Source of the DNA: Rhodovulum steppense
GTDB lineage: Bacteria; Pseudomonadota; Alphaproteobacteria; Rhodobacterales; Rhodobacteraceae
DNA length: 64,000 nucleotides
Direction: 5' to 3'
Assembly (NCBI RefSeq): GCF_004339675.1
Contig: NZ_SLVM01000004.1
Span: 1-64,000 of the forward strand
In this document: positions 43,705 through 54,111 of the stretch, piece after piece
Position numbering within the stretch: position 1 is the first letter of the stretch
How the letters are laid out: each line of letters begins with the position of its first letter
Program-made: the position numbers and the translations under genes
The notes under the pieces: model-generated
The model's input: the letters and a program-made list of their open reading frames with translations, nothing else
Told to the model about the DNA's origin: nothing
Databases searched by the model: none

Positions 43705-44017
43705 CGGGATGGCCCTCCGGCGGTGGCGTGCCCGCGCATTGTCAGCAGGAAACAACGGGTGCGGCAAGCGTTTCGCGCGGGTCCGGGGCCTTGAGGTAGA
43801 GTGATTCGCGCGGAACAACCATTAGATGATGAATTTGCGAAATGATAATATCAGGGATTGTTTTTCGCGGGGCGGTCGGGCCGCGTGCGCGCGTCAGGGT
43901 TGAAAAGCGACGGTTCCACGCGGTTGTTTGTTTAAGATGACCCAAAATCGTCGTAATTCGGCCATGTTTAGTGGTGGCCCGCGAGGGGCGTTGCCGCGTG
44001 CATTTGGAGGGGAAGGC
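43705..44017. other. 313-nt divergent intergenic region, locally AT-rich
   Basis: No gene is seen. The centre (43800-43860) is AT-rich against the local background and holds a perfect 11-bp palindrome TGATAATATCA (43843-43853); its minus strand includes TATTAT, a possible -10 for the ligase gene. TTGTTTGTTTAAGATGACCC near 43925-43943 may belong to the promoter of the rightward VPLPA gene. The region probably carries both promoters. Confidence 0.35.
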
Positions 44018-44572
44018 ATGAATTTCCTGAAGACGACAGCGGCGGCGGCCGTCGCTGCGGTGATGGTGACGGGGACCGCGTCGGCTGCGACCCTGTATGT
44101 GGAGGATGGGAAGTGCGACGAGATAGTCGACGTCAATCCGGATGCGAATGAGTGCTTCGGTCTGTCCAGCGGGAACGTGCAGCAGATCAACGAGAATTCG
44201 GACAAGTTCAAGTATACGGATGGCACGGTTCTTACCGGTCTGTTCGGTATAACCAACTGGACCGAATTCCAGAAGGAAGAGAACTTCGAGAACATTCAGC
44301 CGGACGCCAAGGTCGGCTGGTTCGACATCGTCGCGAACAACTATCAGACCGTCGCTGTGCTCTTGAAATCCGGTAATCAGTGGGCCGCCTACAAGTATGA
44401 TAACGGTCTGAGCGGTCGGCTGGACTTCTGGACGGCGAACGACAAGGGCCTTAGCAATTACGCCATTCTTGGAACGGGAATGATGACACCCGTCCCGCTT
44501 CCGGCCTCGGCGCTGCTGTTGCTGGGCGGTCTGGGCGGTCTGGCCGCGCTGAAGCGGCGCAAGAAAGCCTGA
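44018..44572 (+). CDS. VPLPA-CTERM sorted exported protein A
   Basis: 184 aa from MNFLKTTAAA behind TTGGAGGGG. Signal peptide to about residue 24 (GTASA-A). The mature region (about 130 aa) has no recognised domain. The C-terminus is TPVPLPASALLLLGGLGGL followed by AALKRRKKA: the VPLPA motif, one hydrophobic helix and a basic tail, i.e. an exosortase-type sorting signal. Likely exported and processed at the envelope. No exosortase is in the window. A UUCG-loop hairpin with TTTT follows. Confidence 0.8.
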   Translation: MNFLKTTAAAAVAAVMVTGTASAATLYVEDGKCDEIVDVNPDANECFGLSSGNVQQINENSDKFKYTDGTVLTGLFGITNWTEFQKEENFENIQPDAKVGWFDIVANNYQTVAVLLKSGNQWAAYKYDNGLSGRLDFWTANDKGLSNYAILGTGMMTPVPLPASALLLLGGLGGLAALKRRKKA

Positions 44573-44597
44573 TCTTTTCGGGTTCCCGACAGGCGAC

Positions 44598-44622
44598 GGG
44601 GCGACCTTCGGGCCGCCCTTTT
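44598..44622 (+). terminator. Terminator after VPLPA protein A
   Basis: GGGGCGACC, loop TTCG, then GGCCGCCC followed by TTTT. One A-C mismatch interrupts an otherwise 8-bp stem capped by a stable UUCG tetraloop. Confidence 0.65.
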
Positions 44623-44821
44623 GCGTTGGTGGCGCCTGGGCTGCGGGAGCCGGTCGGGGGCGGAGGCGGTCCGTCAGGCGAGAATGCAGGCGGGCGCCCC
44701 TCCGGGGCAGGGTTTGCGGGCTGGCGATTGTTCGCGAGAAGGGCAGGATCGGCGCCCTGTGCCGCGGCCTGTTTCCATTTCGCGTTCAGTGTCGCGAAAC
44801 TTCCTTCGGCACCCTACGAAA

Positions 44822-44875
44822 ATCTTGCCGCAACGCCCGGAGTGAGGTTAGAACCTGTCGACATTCCGGCAAGAT
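44822..44875. promoter_or_regulatory. Nested inverted repeats upstream of VPLPA protein B
   Basis: Outer arms ATCTTGCCG (44822-44830) and CGGCAAGAT (44867-44875) are perfect complements 36 nt apart. Near their centre lies AGGTTAGAACCT (44845-44856), itself palindromic. The structure ends 90 nt before the start codon. It could be an operator pair for a looped repressor or an RNA element; no known site is recognised. Confidence 0.4.
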
Positions 44876-44965
44876 CCGGGCAGCCGGCCCATTGGGCCGT
44901 CGGGGTGGCGTATTGAAGGCAAGGTCGCGGAGGTTGCCCCGCATCCTGTCAGTAGAGGGGTTGGA

Positions 44966-45667
44966 ATGATGAAGGCAATTTCGGCAACGCTGTCGGCCGT
45001 GGCGCTGATGGCAACGGTGTCCGCCGCCGGTGCGGCGACCGTGCAGGAGACGATCAACCTGAGGGCCGGGTCGGCGCAGGATACCGACGGGAAGGTCGGC
45101 AACCAGAGCGTCCACACGTTCGAGACGGCGGGCGGACTCGGTCTGACGGTGACCGGGCACCTGTTGACCGGCAGCTATGGCATCGGCTCGCTGGAGCAGA
45201 TCGGGCAGTGGGACAATGGTCTTGGGGTTCTGAACGACGACGAGAAATCGTGCCGGTGGCTCTCGTGCACGAACACCGACGAGCATTTTGTCGACGGCAC
45301 GGGCAAGAACGAGGTCGTGAAGTTCCTGTTCGACAAGATGGTGACTCTGGTCAGCGTGACCTTTTCCTATGTCGACCAGAGCGACAAGTTCTCGTTCGGC
45401 TTGCTGACGGACAGTGGCTATACGCATATTTCCGACGGCCAGACGATCGGCAACTGGTTCTATGAAACCTACACGTTCCAGCAGACCTGGACGTCGGACC
45501 TGTTCGGAATCGGCGCGATCAACGACAAGACGCAGTTCAAGATCAAGTCGATCACCGTCGCCTATGATACGCCGGAAGTGGTTCCGCTGCCGGCCGCGGG
45601 CTGGCTGCTGCTGGGCGGTCTGGGCGGTCTGGCCGCGCTGAAGCGGCGCAGGAAGGCCGTGGCCTGA
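44966..45667 (+). CDS. VPLPA-CTERM sorted exported protein B
   Basis: 233 aa. Signal peptide MMKAISATLSAVALMATVSA then AGA-A. The mature part is beta-rich and resembles PEP-CTERM/VPLPA jelly-roll-like domains (HTFETAGGLGLTVTGHLL, VTLVSVTFSYVDQSDKFSFG, FGIGAINDKTQFKIKSITV). The sorting tail is VVPLPAAGWLLLGGLGGL then AALKRRRKAVA. A 42-bp block encoding the tail (45609-45650) is identical at nucleotide level to that of protein A, while the mature regions differ. Envelope function unknown. Confidence 0.8.
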   Translation: MMKAISATLSAVALMATVSAAGAATVQETINLRAGSAQDTDGKVGNQSVHTFETAGGLGLTVTGHLLTGSYGIGSLEQIGQWDNGLGVLNDDEKSCRWLSCTNTDEHFVDGTGKNEVVKFLFDKMVTLVSVTFSYVDQSDKFSFGLLTDSGYTHISDGQTIGNWFYETYTFQQTWTSDLFGIGAINDKTQFKIKSITVAYDTPEVVPLPAAGWLLLGGLGGLAALKRRRKAVA

Positions 45668-45690
45668 AGCGCGGCGAGGCGACAATCGTG

Positions 45691-45719
45691 GAAAGGGCGG
45701 CCCTCGGGCCGCCCTTCTC
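45691..45719. terminator. Bidirectional terminator between VPLPA protein B and mmsA
   Basis: AAGGGCGGCCC and GGGCCGCCCTT form an 11-bp perfect stem (centre pairs likely open as a loop) in the 55-nt convergent gap. A-rich and T-rich flanks are short, but the position and symmetry fit a shared terminator. Confidence 0.65.
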
Positions 45720-45722
45720 GTT

Positions 45723-47222
45723 TCAGTCCATCTGCTTGAAGTGGAACTCGCCGCCTTCCTTCAGCCCGCTCGGCCAGCGCGAGGTGACGGTCTTGGTCCG
45801 CGTGTAGAAGCGGAAGGAATCCGGGCCGTGCTGGTTCAGGTCGCCGAAGCCCGATTTCTTCCAGCCGCCGAAGGTGTGATAGGCCAGCGGCACCGGGATC
45901 GGCACGTTGATGCCCACCATGCCCACATTGACCCGGGCGGCGAAATCGCGCGCGGTGTCGCCGTCGCGGGTGAAGATCGCGGTGCCGTTGCCGTATTCGT
46001 GGTCCATGGCATAGCCCAGCGCCTCTTCATAGGTTTTCGCGCGGACGGTGGACAGCACGGGGCCGAAGATCTCCTGGCGATAGATGTCCATGTCGCGGGT
46101 CACGCGGTCGAACAGCGTGGGGCCGACGAAATAGCCGTTTTCATAGCCTTGCAGGGCGAAGTTGCGGCCATCGACGACGATCTCGGCGCCCTGTTGCACG
46201 CCCGTCTCGATCAGGCCCAGCACGCGGGCCTTGGCCTCGGCGGTCACGAGGGGGCCGTAATCGACGTCATTGCCCGCGGTATAGGGGCCGACCTTCAGCT
46301 TCTCGATGCGGGGGACGAGTTTCTCGATCAGGCGGTCGGCGGTTTCCTCGCCCACCGGCAGCGCGACCGAGATCGCCATGCAGCGTTCGCCCGCCGCGCC
46401 ATAGCCCGCACCCACCAGCGCATCCGCCGCCTGGTCCATGTCGGCATCGGGCATGATGATCATGTGGTTCTTGGCGCCGCCGAAGCACTGCACCCGCTTG
46501 CCGTTGGAACAGCCGCGGCCATAGATGTATTCCGCGATGGGGGTCGAGCCGACGAAGCCGATGGCCTGGATCAACGGGTTGTCGAGGATGGCGTCCACCG
46601 CCTCCTTGTCGCCGTTGACGACCTGCAACAGGCCATCGGGCAGGCCCGCCTCCTGCAACAGTTCGGCCAGCATCAGCGGCACGGACGGGTCGCGTTCGGA
46701 GGGCTTGAGGATGAAGGCGTTGCCGCAGGCCAGTGCGGGGCCCATCTTCCACAGCGGGATCATGGCGGGGAAGTTGAAGGGCGTGATGCCCGCGACGACG
46801 CCCAGCGGCTGACGCATCGAATACATGTCGATGCCGGGACCGGCGCTGTCGGTGAACTCGCCCTTCAGCATCTGCGGTGCGCCGATGCAGAACTCGATCA
46901 CTTCAAGTCCGCGCTGCACGTCGCCCTTGGCGTCGGGGATGGTCTTGCCATGTTCCGAGGACAGCACCTCGGCCAGCTTGTCCATGTCGCGGTGGATGAG
47001 GCGGACGAATTCCATCATCACGCGGCCGCGTTTCTGCGGGTTGGTCGCGCCCCAGGCGGGCTGGGCGGCGGCGGCGGCGGCGATGGCGGCATCCATCTCG
47101 GCCTTGGAGGCCAGCGGCACGCGCGCCTGCACCTCGCCCAGCGCGGGGTTGTAGACATCGGCGAAGCGGCCCGAGGTCCCCTTGACCTGCTGGCCGTTCA
47201 CGAAATGGGTCAGTTCCTTCAT
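45723..47222 (-). CDS. mmsA: Methylmalonate-semialdehyde dehydrogenase (CoA-acylating)
   Basis: 499 aa from MKELTHFVNGQQVKGTSGRF behind GGGAGGA. ALDH fold: FNFPAMIPLWKMGPALACGN, VQCFGGAKNHMIIMPDAD and catalytic Cys in AAGERCMAISVA. FGDLNQHGPDSFRFYTRTKT near the C-terminus is MmsA-specific. It converts methylmalonate semialdehyde to propionyl-CoA, the last step shared by valine and inositol breakdown. It is divergent from a LysR gene that probably regulates it. Confidence 0.94.
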   Translation of the reverse strand: MKELTHFVNGQQVKGTSGRFADVYNPALGEVQARVPLASKAEMDAAIAAAAAAQPAWGATNPQKRGRVMMEFVRLIHRDMDKLAEVLSSEHGKTIPDAKGDVQRGLEVIEFCIGAPQMLKGEFTDSAGPGIDMYSMRQPLGVVAGITPFNFPAMIPLWKMGPALACGNAFILKPSERDPSVPLMLAELLQEAGLPDGLLQVVNGDKEAVDAILDNPLIQAIGFVGSTPIAEYIYGRGCSNGKRVQCFGGAKNHMIIMPDADMDQAADALVGAGYGAAGERCMAISVALPVGEETADRLIEKLVPRIEKLKVGPYTAGNDVDYGPLVTAEAKARVLGLIETGVQQGAEIVVDGRNFALQGYENGYFVGPTLFDRVTRDMDIYRQEIFGPVLSTVRAKTYEEALGYAMDHEYGNGTAIFTRDGDTARDFAARVNVGMVGINVPIPVPLAYHTFGGWKKSGFGDLNQHGPDSFRFYTRTKTVTSRWPSGLKEGGEFHFKQMD

Positions 47223-47304
47223 GGCAATCCTCCCGGGAATCCTGTGTGCGCGCAGGATAGTCTTGCAGAATTCCCCGGAAAAGCGGCAGTTTGCCAAAGG
47301 TGTT

Positions 47305-47318
47305 TTGCGAAAATGCAA
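47305..47318. promoter_or_regulatory. Possible LysR-type site (TTGC-N6-GCAA)
   Basis: In the 106-nt gap between mmsA and the LysR gene, TTGCGAAAATGCAA has perfect 4-bp arms, the short inverted repeat style bound by LysR regulators. It lies 10 nt before the LysR start, suiting autoregulation. Weak evidence on its own. Confidence 0.35.
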
Positions 47319-47328
47319 GGACAGGGGC

Positions 47329-48222
47329 ATGAACTGGGACGACATGCGGCTGTTTCTGGCGGTGGCGCGGGCCGAAAGCCTGACCGGGGCGGGCAAGCTG
47401 CTGAAGCTGGACCCCGCGACGCTGGGCCGGCGCATCGCCCGGCTGGAGGAGACGCTGGGGGCGGCGCTGTTCGCGCGCTCGCCGCGCGGCTACGGGCTGA
47501 CCGAGGCGGGCGAGCGGCTGATGGACCGTGCGATGCAGGCCGAACAGGCGCTGACCGAGGGGGCCGAGGAATTGCGCGGGCAGGGCGGGCAGTTGACCGG
47601 CTCTGTCCGGATCGGGGCGCCGGACGGGGTGGCGAATTTCCTGCTGCCGCAGGTGACGGCGGCGATCTGTGACGCCAATCCGGGGCTGGAGGTGCAGATC
47701 GTGGCGCTGCCACGGGTGTTCAACCTGTCGCGCCGCGAGGCCGACATGGCGATCGCGGTCAGCCCGCCCGAGACCGGGCGGCTGACCGTGCAGCGGGTCA
47801 CCGATTACCGGCTGCATCTTGTCGCCCATCGCGACTACCTGGCCCGGCATCCGCCGATCCGCGGCTTGGGCGATCTGACGGGGCACCGGATCGTGGGCTA
47901 TATTCCCGACATGATCTTTGACAGCGAACTGGATTACCTGTCCGAGATCGGGGTGGAGCGGGTGCCGCTGGCCTCGAACTCGGTCGCGGTGCAGTTGAAC
48001 TGGCTGCGGGCGGGGGCGGGGCTGGGGATCGTGCATGATTTCGCGATTCCCGCGGCGCCGGGGCTGGTCAGGGTGCTGCCCGACCTGGTGTCGCTGAAGC
48101 GCAGCTTCTACCTGATCCGCCATGGCGGCGACCGCAAGCTGGCCCGGCTGAACCGCTTCGCTTCGCTGCTGTTCGACGGGCTTCGCGCAGAAGTTTCCCG
48201 CCTTGAGGCACGGACCGCTTGA
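47329..48222 (+). CDS. LysR-family regulator, probably of mmsA
   Basis: 297 aa from MNWDDMRLFLAVARAESLTG. N-terminal winged HTH (about 1-60: GAGKLLKLDPATLGRRIARL) and a LysR substrate-binding domain from about 88. Divergence from mmsA, with a 106-nt shared gap, suggests it controls that gene. The inducer is unknown; a valine or semialdehyde intermediate is a guess. Confidence 0.85.
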   Translation: MNWDDMRLFLAVARAESLTGAGKLLKLDPATLGRRIARLEETLGAALFARSPRGYGLTEAGERLMDRAMQAEQALTEGAEELRGQGGQLTGSVRIGAPDGVANFLLPQVTAAICDANPGLEVQIVALPRVFNLSRREADMAIAVSPPETGRLTVQRVTDYRLHLVAHRDYLARHPPIRGLGDLTGHRIVGYIPDMIFDSELDYLSEIGVERVPLASNSVAVQLNWLRAGAGLGIVHDFAIPAAPGLVRVLPDLVSLKRSFYLIRHGGDRKLARLNRFASLLFDGLRAEVSRLEARTA

Positions 48223-48289
48223 CAGGATGTCGCAGCGGGGGCGACGCTGGTGCATCGTCCCGATGGGGGGCGTGACGGGGAGAGGCGTG

Positions 48290-48724
48290 ATGCAGGTTCA
48301 TCAAATCCTTCAGTCCAAGCTGGTGCCCGGTGTGGCAACGGTGATGCCGGACACCACGGTGGCCCAGGCTGCGGCGGAACTGGCTGCAAGGCGGATCGGC
48401 TCGCTGGTGGTCAGCGGCGAGACCGGTGCGGTCGAGGGGATCCTGTCCGAGCGCGACATCGTGCGCGAGATCGGCCGTCAGGGTCCCGACGTTCTGGGAC
48501 AGCCGGTCGAGAGGATCATGACCCGCGAGGTCCAGACCTGCGCGTTGACCGACAGCGCACATGAAGTGCTGAGCCGGATGACCGAGGGACGGTTTCGCCA
48601 CATGCCGGTGATCGACAAGGGAAGGCTGGTGGCGCTGGTCTCGATCGGCGACGTGGTCAAGGCGCGGCTGAGCGAGTTGTCGATGGAGAAGGACGCCCTG
48701 GAAGGGATGATCATGGGGTTCTGA
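48290..48724 (+). CDS. Two-CBS-domain protein
   Basis: 144 aa from MQVHQILQSK behind GGGGAGAGG. Two CBS motifs: about 8-63 (ASG replaced by VVSGETGAVEGILSERDIVR) and about 72-130 (SRMTEGRFRHMPVIDKGRLV, ALVSIGDVVKARL). Stand-alone CBS pairs of this kind bind adenine nucleotides or related ligands. Target unknown; alone between lysR and coaD. Confidence 0.85.
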   Translation: MQVHQILQSKLVPGVATVMPDTTVAQAAAELAARRIGSLVVSGETGAVEGILSERDIVREIGRQGPDVLGQPVERIMTREVQTCALTDSAHEVLSRMTEGRFRHMPVIDKGRLVALVSIGDVVKARLSELSMEKDALEGMIMGF

Positions 48725-48823
48725 GCCGCGCGGCGCGGGGATCGGGGCGCGGCGGATGCTGCACTTGCAAAAGCCGTGGCGATATTGTTGCGTGCGGGGA
48801 GAGACAGGAAGAAGGGGGTCCCC

Positions 48824-49315
48824 ATGCGCATCGGCCTTTATCCGGGCACGTTCGACCCGCTGACGCTGGGCCATATCGACATCATCACGCGGGCCTGCGC
48901 GCTGGTCGATCGGCTGGTGATCGGTGTGGCGATCAATCGCGACAAGGGTCCGTTGTTCCCGCTGGAGGATCGCGTGGCGATGATCGAGGCGGAATGCGCG
49001 GTGCTGAGCGCGCAGACCGGCACCGAGATCGTCGTGCACCCGTTCGAGAACCTGCTGATCGATTGTGCCCGCGACGTGGGGGCCACGATGATCCTGCGTG
49101 GCCTGCGCGCGGTCGCCGATTTCGAATACGAGTTCCAGATGGTCGGCATGAACCGGGCGCTGGATTCCTCGATCGAGACGGTGTTCCTGATGGCGGATGC
49201 ACGGCGCCAGGCGATCGCCTCGCGGCTGGTCAAGGAGATCGCGCGGCTGGGGGGCGATGTGTCCAGCTTCGTCACGCCCGCGGTGCGCGAGCGGCTGGTG
49301 GCGCGCTTCGCCTGA
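48824..49315 (+). CDS. coaD: Phosphopantetheine adenylyltransferase
   Basis: 163 aa, standard length. Nucleotidyltransferase motif YPGTFDPLTLGHIDII (residues 6-21), LRGLRAVADFEYEFQMVGMN, and the C-terminal SSFVTPAVRERL. It makes dephospho-CoA from ATP and 4'-phosphopantetheine, the penultimate CoA step. A GAAGGGGGT site supports the start. Convergent with a small leftward gene. Confidence 0.95.
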   Translation: MRIGLYPGTFDPLTLGHIDIITRACALVDRLVIGVAINRDKGPLFPLEDRVAMIEAECAVLSAQTGTEIVVHPFENLLIDCARDVGATMILRGLRAVADFEYEFQMVGMNRALDSSIETVFLMADARRQAIASRLVKEIARLGGDVSSFVTPAVRERLVARFA

Positions 49316-49359
49316 ACCCGTCGTGATCCGGCGGAGCGCCTGCGGCGCAAGACATGTGT

Positions 49360-49412
49360 CTGGCGGCCCGTGCCGGGCCGCGTTTCGGGTATTTGGGCCA
49401 AGAAGAAGCACC
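49360..49412 (-). repeat. Intergenic hairpin plus CTTCTTCTTGGCC-AAATACC motif, copy 2
   Basis: In the coaD/small-gene convergent gap, a GCGGCCC/GGGCCGC stem (49361-49379) is followed by GGGTATTTGGGCCAAGAAGA (49387-49406). It has the same layout as copy 1 at 192-242. On the minus strand the motif follows the small gene's stop by about 12 nt. Confidence 0.5.
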
Positions 49413-49421
49413 CGCCGCGGG

Positions 49422-49565
49422 TCAGCGCCAGAAGGCCATGTAATCGACGAGATCGACGAATTTCCGGGCGAGGAACAGGGTGGCGGCGGAGCCGGTCAGC
49501 AGGCGATCGGCCGCCAAGGCAAGGGCTGCGAGGATCATCAGCGCGATCGCGATCCGGTTGCTCAT
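49422..49565 (-). CDS. Small single-span membrane protein
   Basis: 47 aa: MSNRIAIALMILAALALAAD then RLLTGSAATLFLARKFVDLV. An N-terminal membrane helix (about 4-22) and an amphipathic tail ending YMAFWR. Coding character is supported by a start behind a CACAAA..-poor but acceptable leader and by its fixed place beside coaD in related genomes, the latter from memory. Function unknown. Confidence 0.55.
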   Translation of the reverse strand: MSNRIAIALMILAALALAADRLLTGSAATLFLARKFVDLVDYMAFWR

Positions 49566-49806
49566 CCGGCGGTGTCGGGCTGTTTGTGGAGGGGGGTGGA
49601 TCGGCGCATCGCTTGGTCCTGTCGGCGGGTTGCCGCGCCTGGGGCGAGGTTGGGGCGGCAGATCAAGCATAGGCGGTAAGCCCTTGACTGGAAAGGGGGC
49701 GCATTCGCCCGAGCCTTGAGTTAAACTTGAGCGAACTTCCGTCGCTCTGATTCGGTCGCGGGGGGCGGATGGCGACAAGGAAGACTCGACCGGGGAACAG
49801 GCAAAG

Positions 49807-50295
49807 ATGAGCGATATCACCGAGTTCGAGCGGCGGATCACTGCGGCGCTGGAACGGATCGGATTGGGGCTGGGCGGGCTCGAACGGGTCGATCCCGACC
49901 GTCCCGACCCGGCCGAGGTCGAGGCGTTGCGCGAGGCGCTGGAAAGCGAGCGCAGCGCGAATGCCCAGTTGAACGAGCGCGTGAAGGCAATCCGCGAGCG
50001 GCAGGAGACGCAGGTTGCGCGGCTGGATCGGCGGGCGCATGAGATGACCGAGCGTGCCGAGTCGCTGGAGGCCGAGGTGGAGCGGTTGCGGGCCGTCAAT
50101 GCGCGGCTGCGCGAGACCAGTGCCGCGCTGCGCGCGGCCAATGCCGAGGGGCTGGGCGATCCGGCCGCGATAGATGCGGCGATGGCGGCCGAACTGGCCT
50201 CGCTCGAGGTGCTGCGCGCGGGCGACCGGGCCGAACTGGAGGCGATCATCGCCGATCTGCGGCCGCTGGCCGAGGGAGGCGCGAGCCATGCCTAA
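49807..50295 (+). CDS. Coiled-coil protein coupled to zapA
   Basis: 162 aa, almost entirely predicted coiled coil: EALREALESERSANAQLNER and RRAHEMTERAESLEAEVERL (about 35-115), with no membrane segment. Its stop lies 8 nt inside zapA, so both are co-translated. A role in Z-ring organisation with ZapA is inferred. The 241 nt upstream hold a CTTGAG direct repeat (about 49712-49728) but no clear promoter. Confidence 0.65.
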   Translation: MSDITEFERRITAALERIGLGLGGLERVDPDRPDPAEVEALREALESERSANAQLNERVKAIRERQETQVARLDRRAHEMTERAESLEAEVERLRAVNARLRETSAALRAANAEGLGDPAAIDAAMAAELASLEVLRAGDRAELEAIIADLRPLAEGGASHA

Positions 50296-50686
50296 CGTTT
50301 CGATCAGTATCGGCGGACGGACATTCGAGGTGGCCTGCCAGGCGGGCGAGGAACCGTTCCTGCAGGCGGCCGCGCGGGCGCTGGACGCCGAGGCAGCGGT
50401 GCTGGCGGCGCAGGGCGGGCATCTGCCCGAATCGCGCATGCTGCTGATGGCGGGGCTGATGCTGGCGGACAAGACCGTGGGGCTGGAGGAGCGCCTGCGC
50501 GGCATCGAGGCCAAGCTGGCCGAGGCACGGGCGCGGGTGGCCGAACTCGAGGCGGCGCCCCCGCCCGCGCCCGAGCGCGTCGAAGTGCCGGTGATCCCGC
50601 CCAGAGTGAGCGATACGCTGGCCGAACTGGCCGCGCGGGCGGAATCGCTGGCCGATGCGGTCGAGGAAAAGGTGATGCGGGTCTGA
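50288..50686 (+). CDS. zapA: ZapA, Z-ring associated protein
   Basis: 132 aa. The ZapA head domain (about 1-60: VSISIGGRTFEVACQAGEEP, LDAEAAVLAAQGGHLPESRM, LLMAGLMLADK) is followed by a coiled coil. The tail, VSDTLAELAARAESLADAVE, extends beyond the classical length of about 100. It crosslinks FtsZ filaments at mid-cell. It overlaps the coiled-coil gene upstream. Confidence 0.85.
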   Translation: MPNVSISIGGRTFEVACQAGEEPFLQAAARALDAEAAVLAAQGGHLPESRMLLMAGLMLADKTVGLEERLRGIEAKLAEARARVAELEAAPPPAPERVEVPVIPPRVSDTLAELAARAESLADAVEEKVMRV

Positions 50687-50692
50687 CGCGGG

Positions 50693-51187
50693 TCAGCGCC
50701 GCAGCACAGGCCGGAGAAGTCCGGAAACCATGCGTGCGACCCATCCGGCCGGGCGCGCCTCCTCGGGCGGGCCGAAGAACAGCAGGCGCCCGCCTTGGAC
50801 CTCTTCGACGATCCCGTCCATCGCGAAGGCGAGCGGCATGAACACACTGCGCGCGGGGCCGGAGGCCGGGGCCAGGCGGTGGCCGGGAGCGTCGTGGATG
50901 TCGAGCCGGGCGGTGCAGGCGCCGAGCTTCTGCGCCAGTGCGGGCGATGCGGTGACGGGCAGCCGGGTGACCAGGTCTGCCGCCTCGGCCGAGACCTCGG
51001 GACGGCGGTGCTGTTCGATCACCGCGGCGATGGGGTCGTGCAGCATGAGGCGCGCGACCTCCCGGCCGAACTGGCTGCGGCTGTCGGTCGACAGCCGACA
51101 GGCCAGCGGGCCGCCGAGATAGCGCGCCACGCGATCGAGCGTCAGCCCATGCCCTGCCGGGCCATACCAGAGCCGCGCCCGCAGCAT
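50693..51187 (-). CDS. Conserved protein of unknown function next to grx4
   Basis: 164 aa, no recognised domain, signal or membrane span. It begins MLRARLWYGPAGHGLTLDRV and ends RMVSGLLRPVLRR; the middle is rich in Ala/Arg/Leu with two His-containing segments. It lies 7 nt downstream of the grx4 stop, so it is likely co-transcribed with the bolA-grx4 pair. Convergent with zapA (6-nt gap). Function not known. Confidence 0.55.
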   Translation of the reverse strand: MLRARLWYGPAGHGLTLDRVARYLGGPLACRLSTDSRSQFGREVARLMLHDPIAAVIEQHRRPEVSAEAADLVTRLPVTASPALAQKLGACTARLDIHDAPGHRLAPASGPARSVFMPLAFAMDGIVEEVQGGRLLFFGPPEEARPAGWVARMVSGLLRPVLRR

Positions 51188-51194
51188 GACCGCC

Positions 51195-51557
51195 TCAGGC
51201 GTTGGCCGAGCGGATCTTGTCGGCGGCTTCCTTGGAATAGGCCACGCCCTTGTCGTCGAAGAGCTTGTCCAGCTCGCCCGACAGGGTCATCTCGGTGACG
51301 ATATCGCAGCCGCCGATGAACTCGCCCTTGACGTAAAGCTGCGGGATCGTCGGCCAGTCCGAGAAATCCTTGATGCCCTGGCGTATATCCTCGTCGGCCA
51401 GCACGTTGATGTCGCTGAACTCCACGCCCATGAAGTTCAGCACGCCCGCGACGCGGCTGGAGAATCCGCATTGCGGCATCTCCTTGGTGCCCTTCATGAA
51501 AAGAACGACCGCGTTGCCGTCGATGGTTTCCTTGATGCGCGTTTCTGCGTCGGACAT
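51195..51557 (-). CDS. grxD: Monothiol glutaredoxin (Grx4/GrxD)
   Basis: 120 aa from [14 protein letters not shown]. Active site CGFS in [10 protein letters not shown] (about 29-38). [19 protein letters not shown] is the glutathione and iron-sulfur binding region. Monothiol CGFS glutaredoxins carry [2Fe-2S] clusters and pair with BolA proteins, whose gene lies 5 nt upstream. A second in-frame ATG 9 nt earlier is less likely to be the start. Confidence 0.93.
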   Translation of the reverse strand: MSDAETRIKETIDGNAVVLFMKGTKEMPQCGFSSRVAGVLNFMGVEFSDINVLADEDIRQGIKDFSDWPTIPQLYVKGEFIGGCDIVTEMTLSGELDKLFDDKGVAYSKEAADKIRSANA

Positions 51558-51562
51558 GGGGA

Positions 51563-51805
51563 TCACTCCGGGGCTTTGGTGGTGAGGGCGAGCGCGTGGA
51601 GCGCGCCGTTCGAGCCCTCCATCTGCTCCTTGAGCGCGGCATAGACGGCGCGCTGCTGCTGGACGCGGTTCAGGCCGCGGAAGCTTTCGTCGACCACCTC
51701 GGCGGCGTAGTGGTTCCCGTCGCCGGCGATGTCGGTGATGGTGATCTGCGCGTGGGGGAATTTCGCACGGATCAGGGCTTCGATCTCTTCGGGCGCGATG
51801 GCCAT
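51563..51805 (-). CDS. BolA-like protein
   Basis: 80 aa from [40 protein letters not shown] and [14 protein letters not shown] are the BolA/IbaG signatures, with the conserved His of GNHY. BolA-Grx4 heterodimers handle iron-sulfur clusters and iron sensing. It precedes grxD by 5 nt and follows purL, all leftward. Confidence 0.92.
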   Translation of the reverse strand: MAIAPEEIEALIRAKFPHAQITITDIAGDGNHYAAEVVDESFRGLNRVQQQRAVYAALKEQMEGSNGALHALALTTKAPE

Positions 51806-51877
51806 TCGGGGCTCCGTCCTGTTCGTCGTCATCAAGGTAGGCGCGTCGGCAAACCGCCGCAAGGGCTGCGTTGGGGC

Positions 51878-54037
<2,160 letters not shown>

Positions 54038-54111
54038 CTTGTCCCCCGCATGTCGGCTGTTGGGCGCTGTTTAAGCCAAGGCGCGGGGCGGGGAAAGGGG
54101 CCGCGGGGGTT

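Larger units (their letters stand above)
44573..44965. other. 393-nt intergenic region with terminator and nested palindromes
   Basis: It separates two VPLPA-CTERM genes on the same strand. A terminator lies at 44598-44622. About 90 nt before the second gene is a 9-bp perfect inverted repeat enclosing a smaller palindrome (listed separately). No ORF in between has convincing coding character. Confidence 0.5.

Noticed and set aside
50687-50692. 6S RNA gene expected next to zapA
   Set aside because: Only 6 nt separate zapA from the convergent gene, so no RNA gene fits there.
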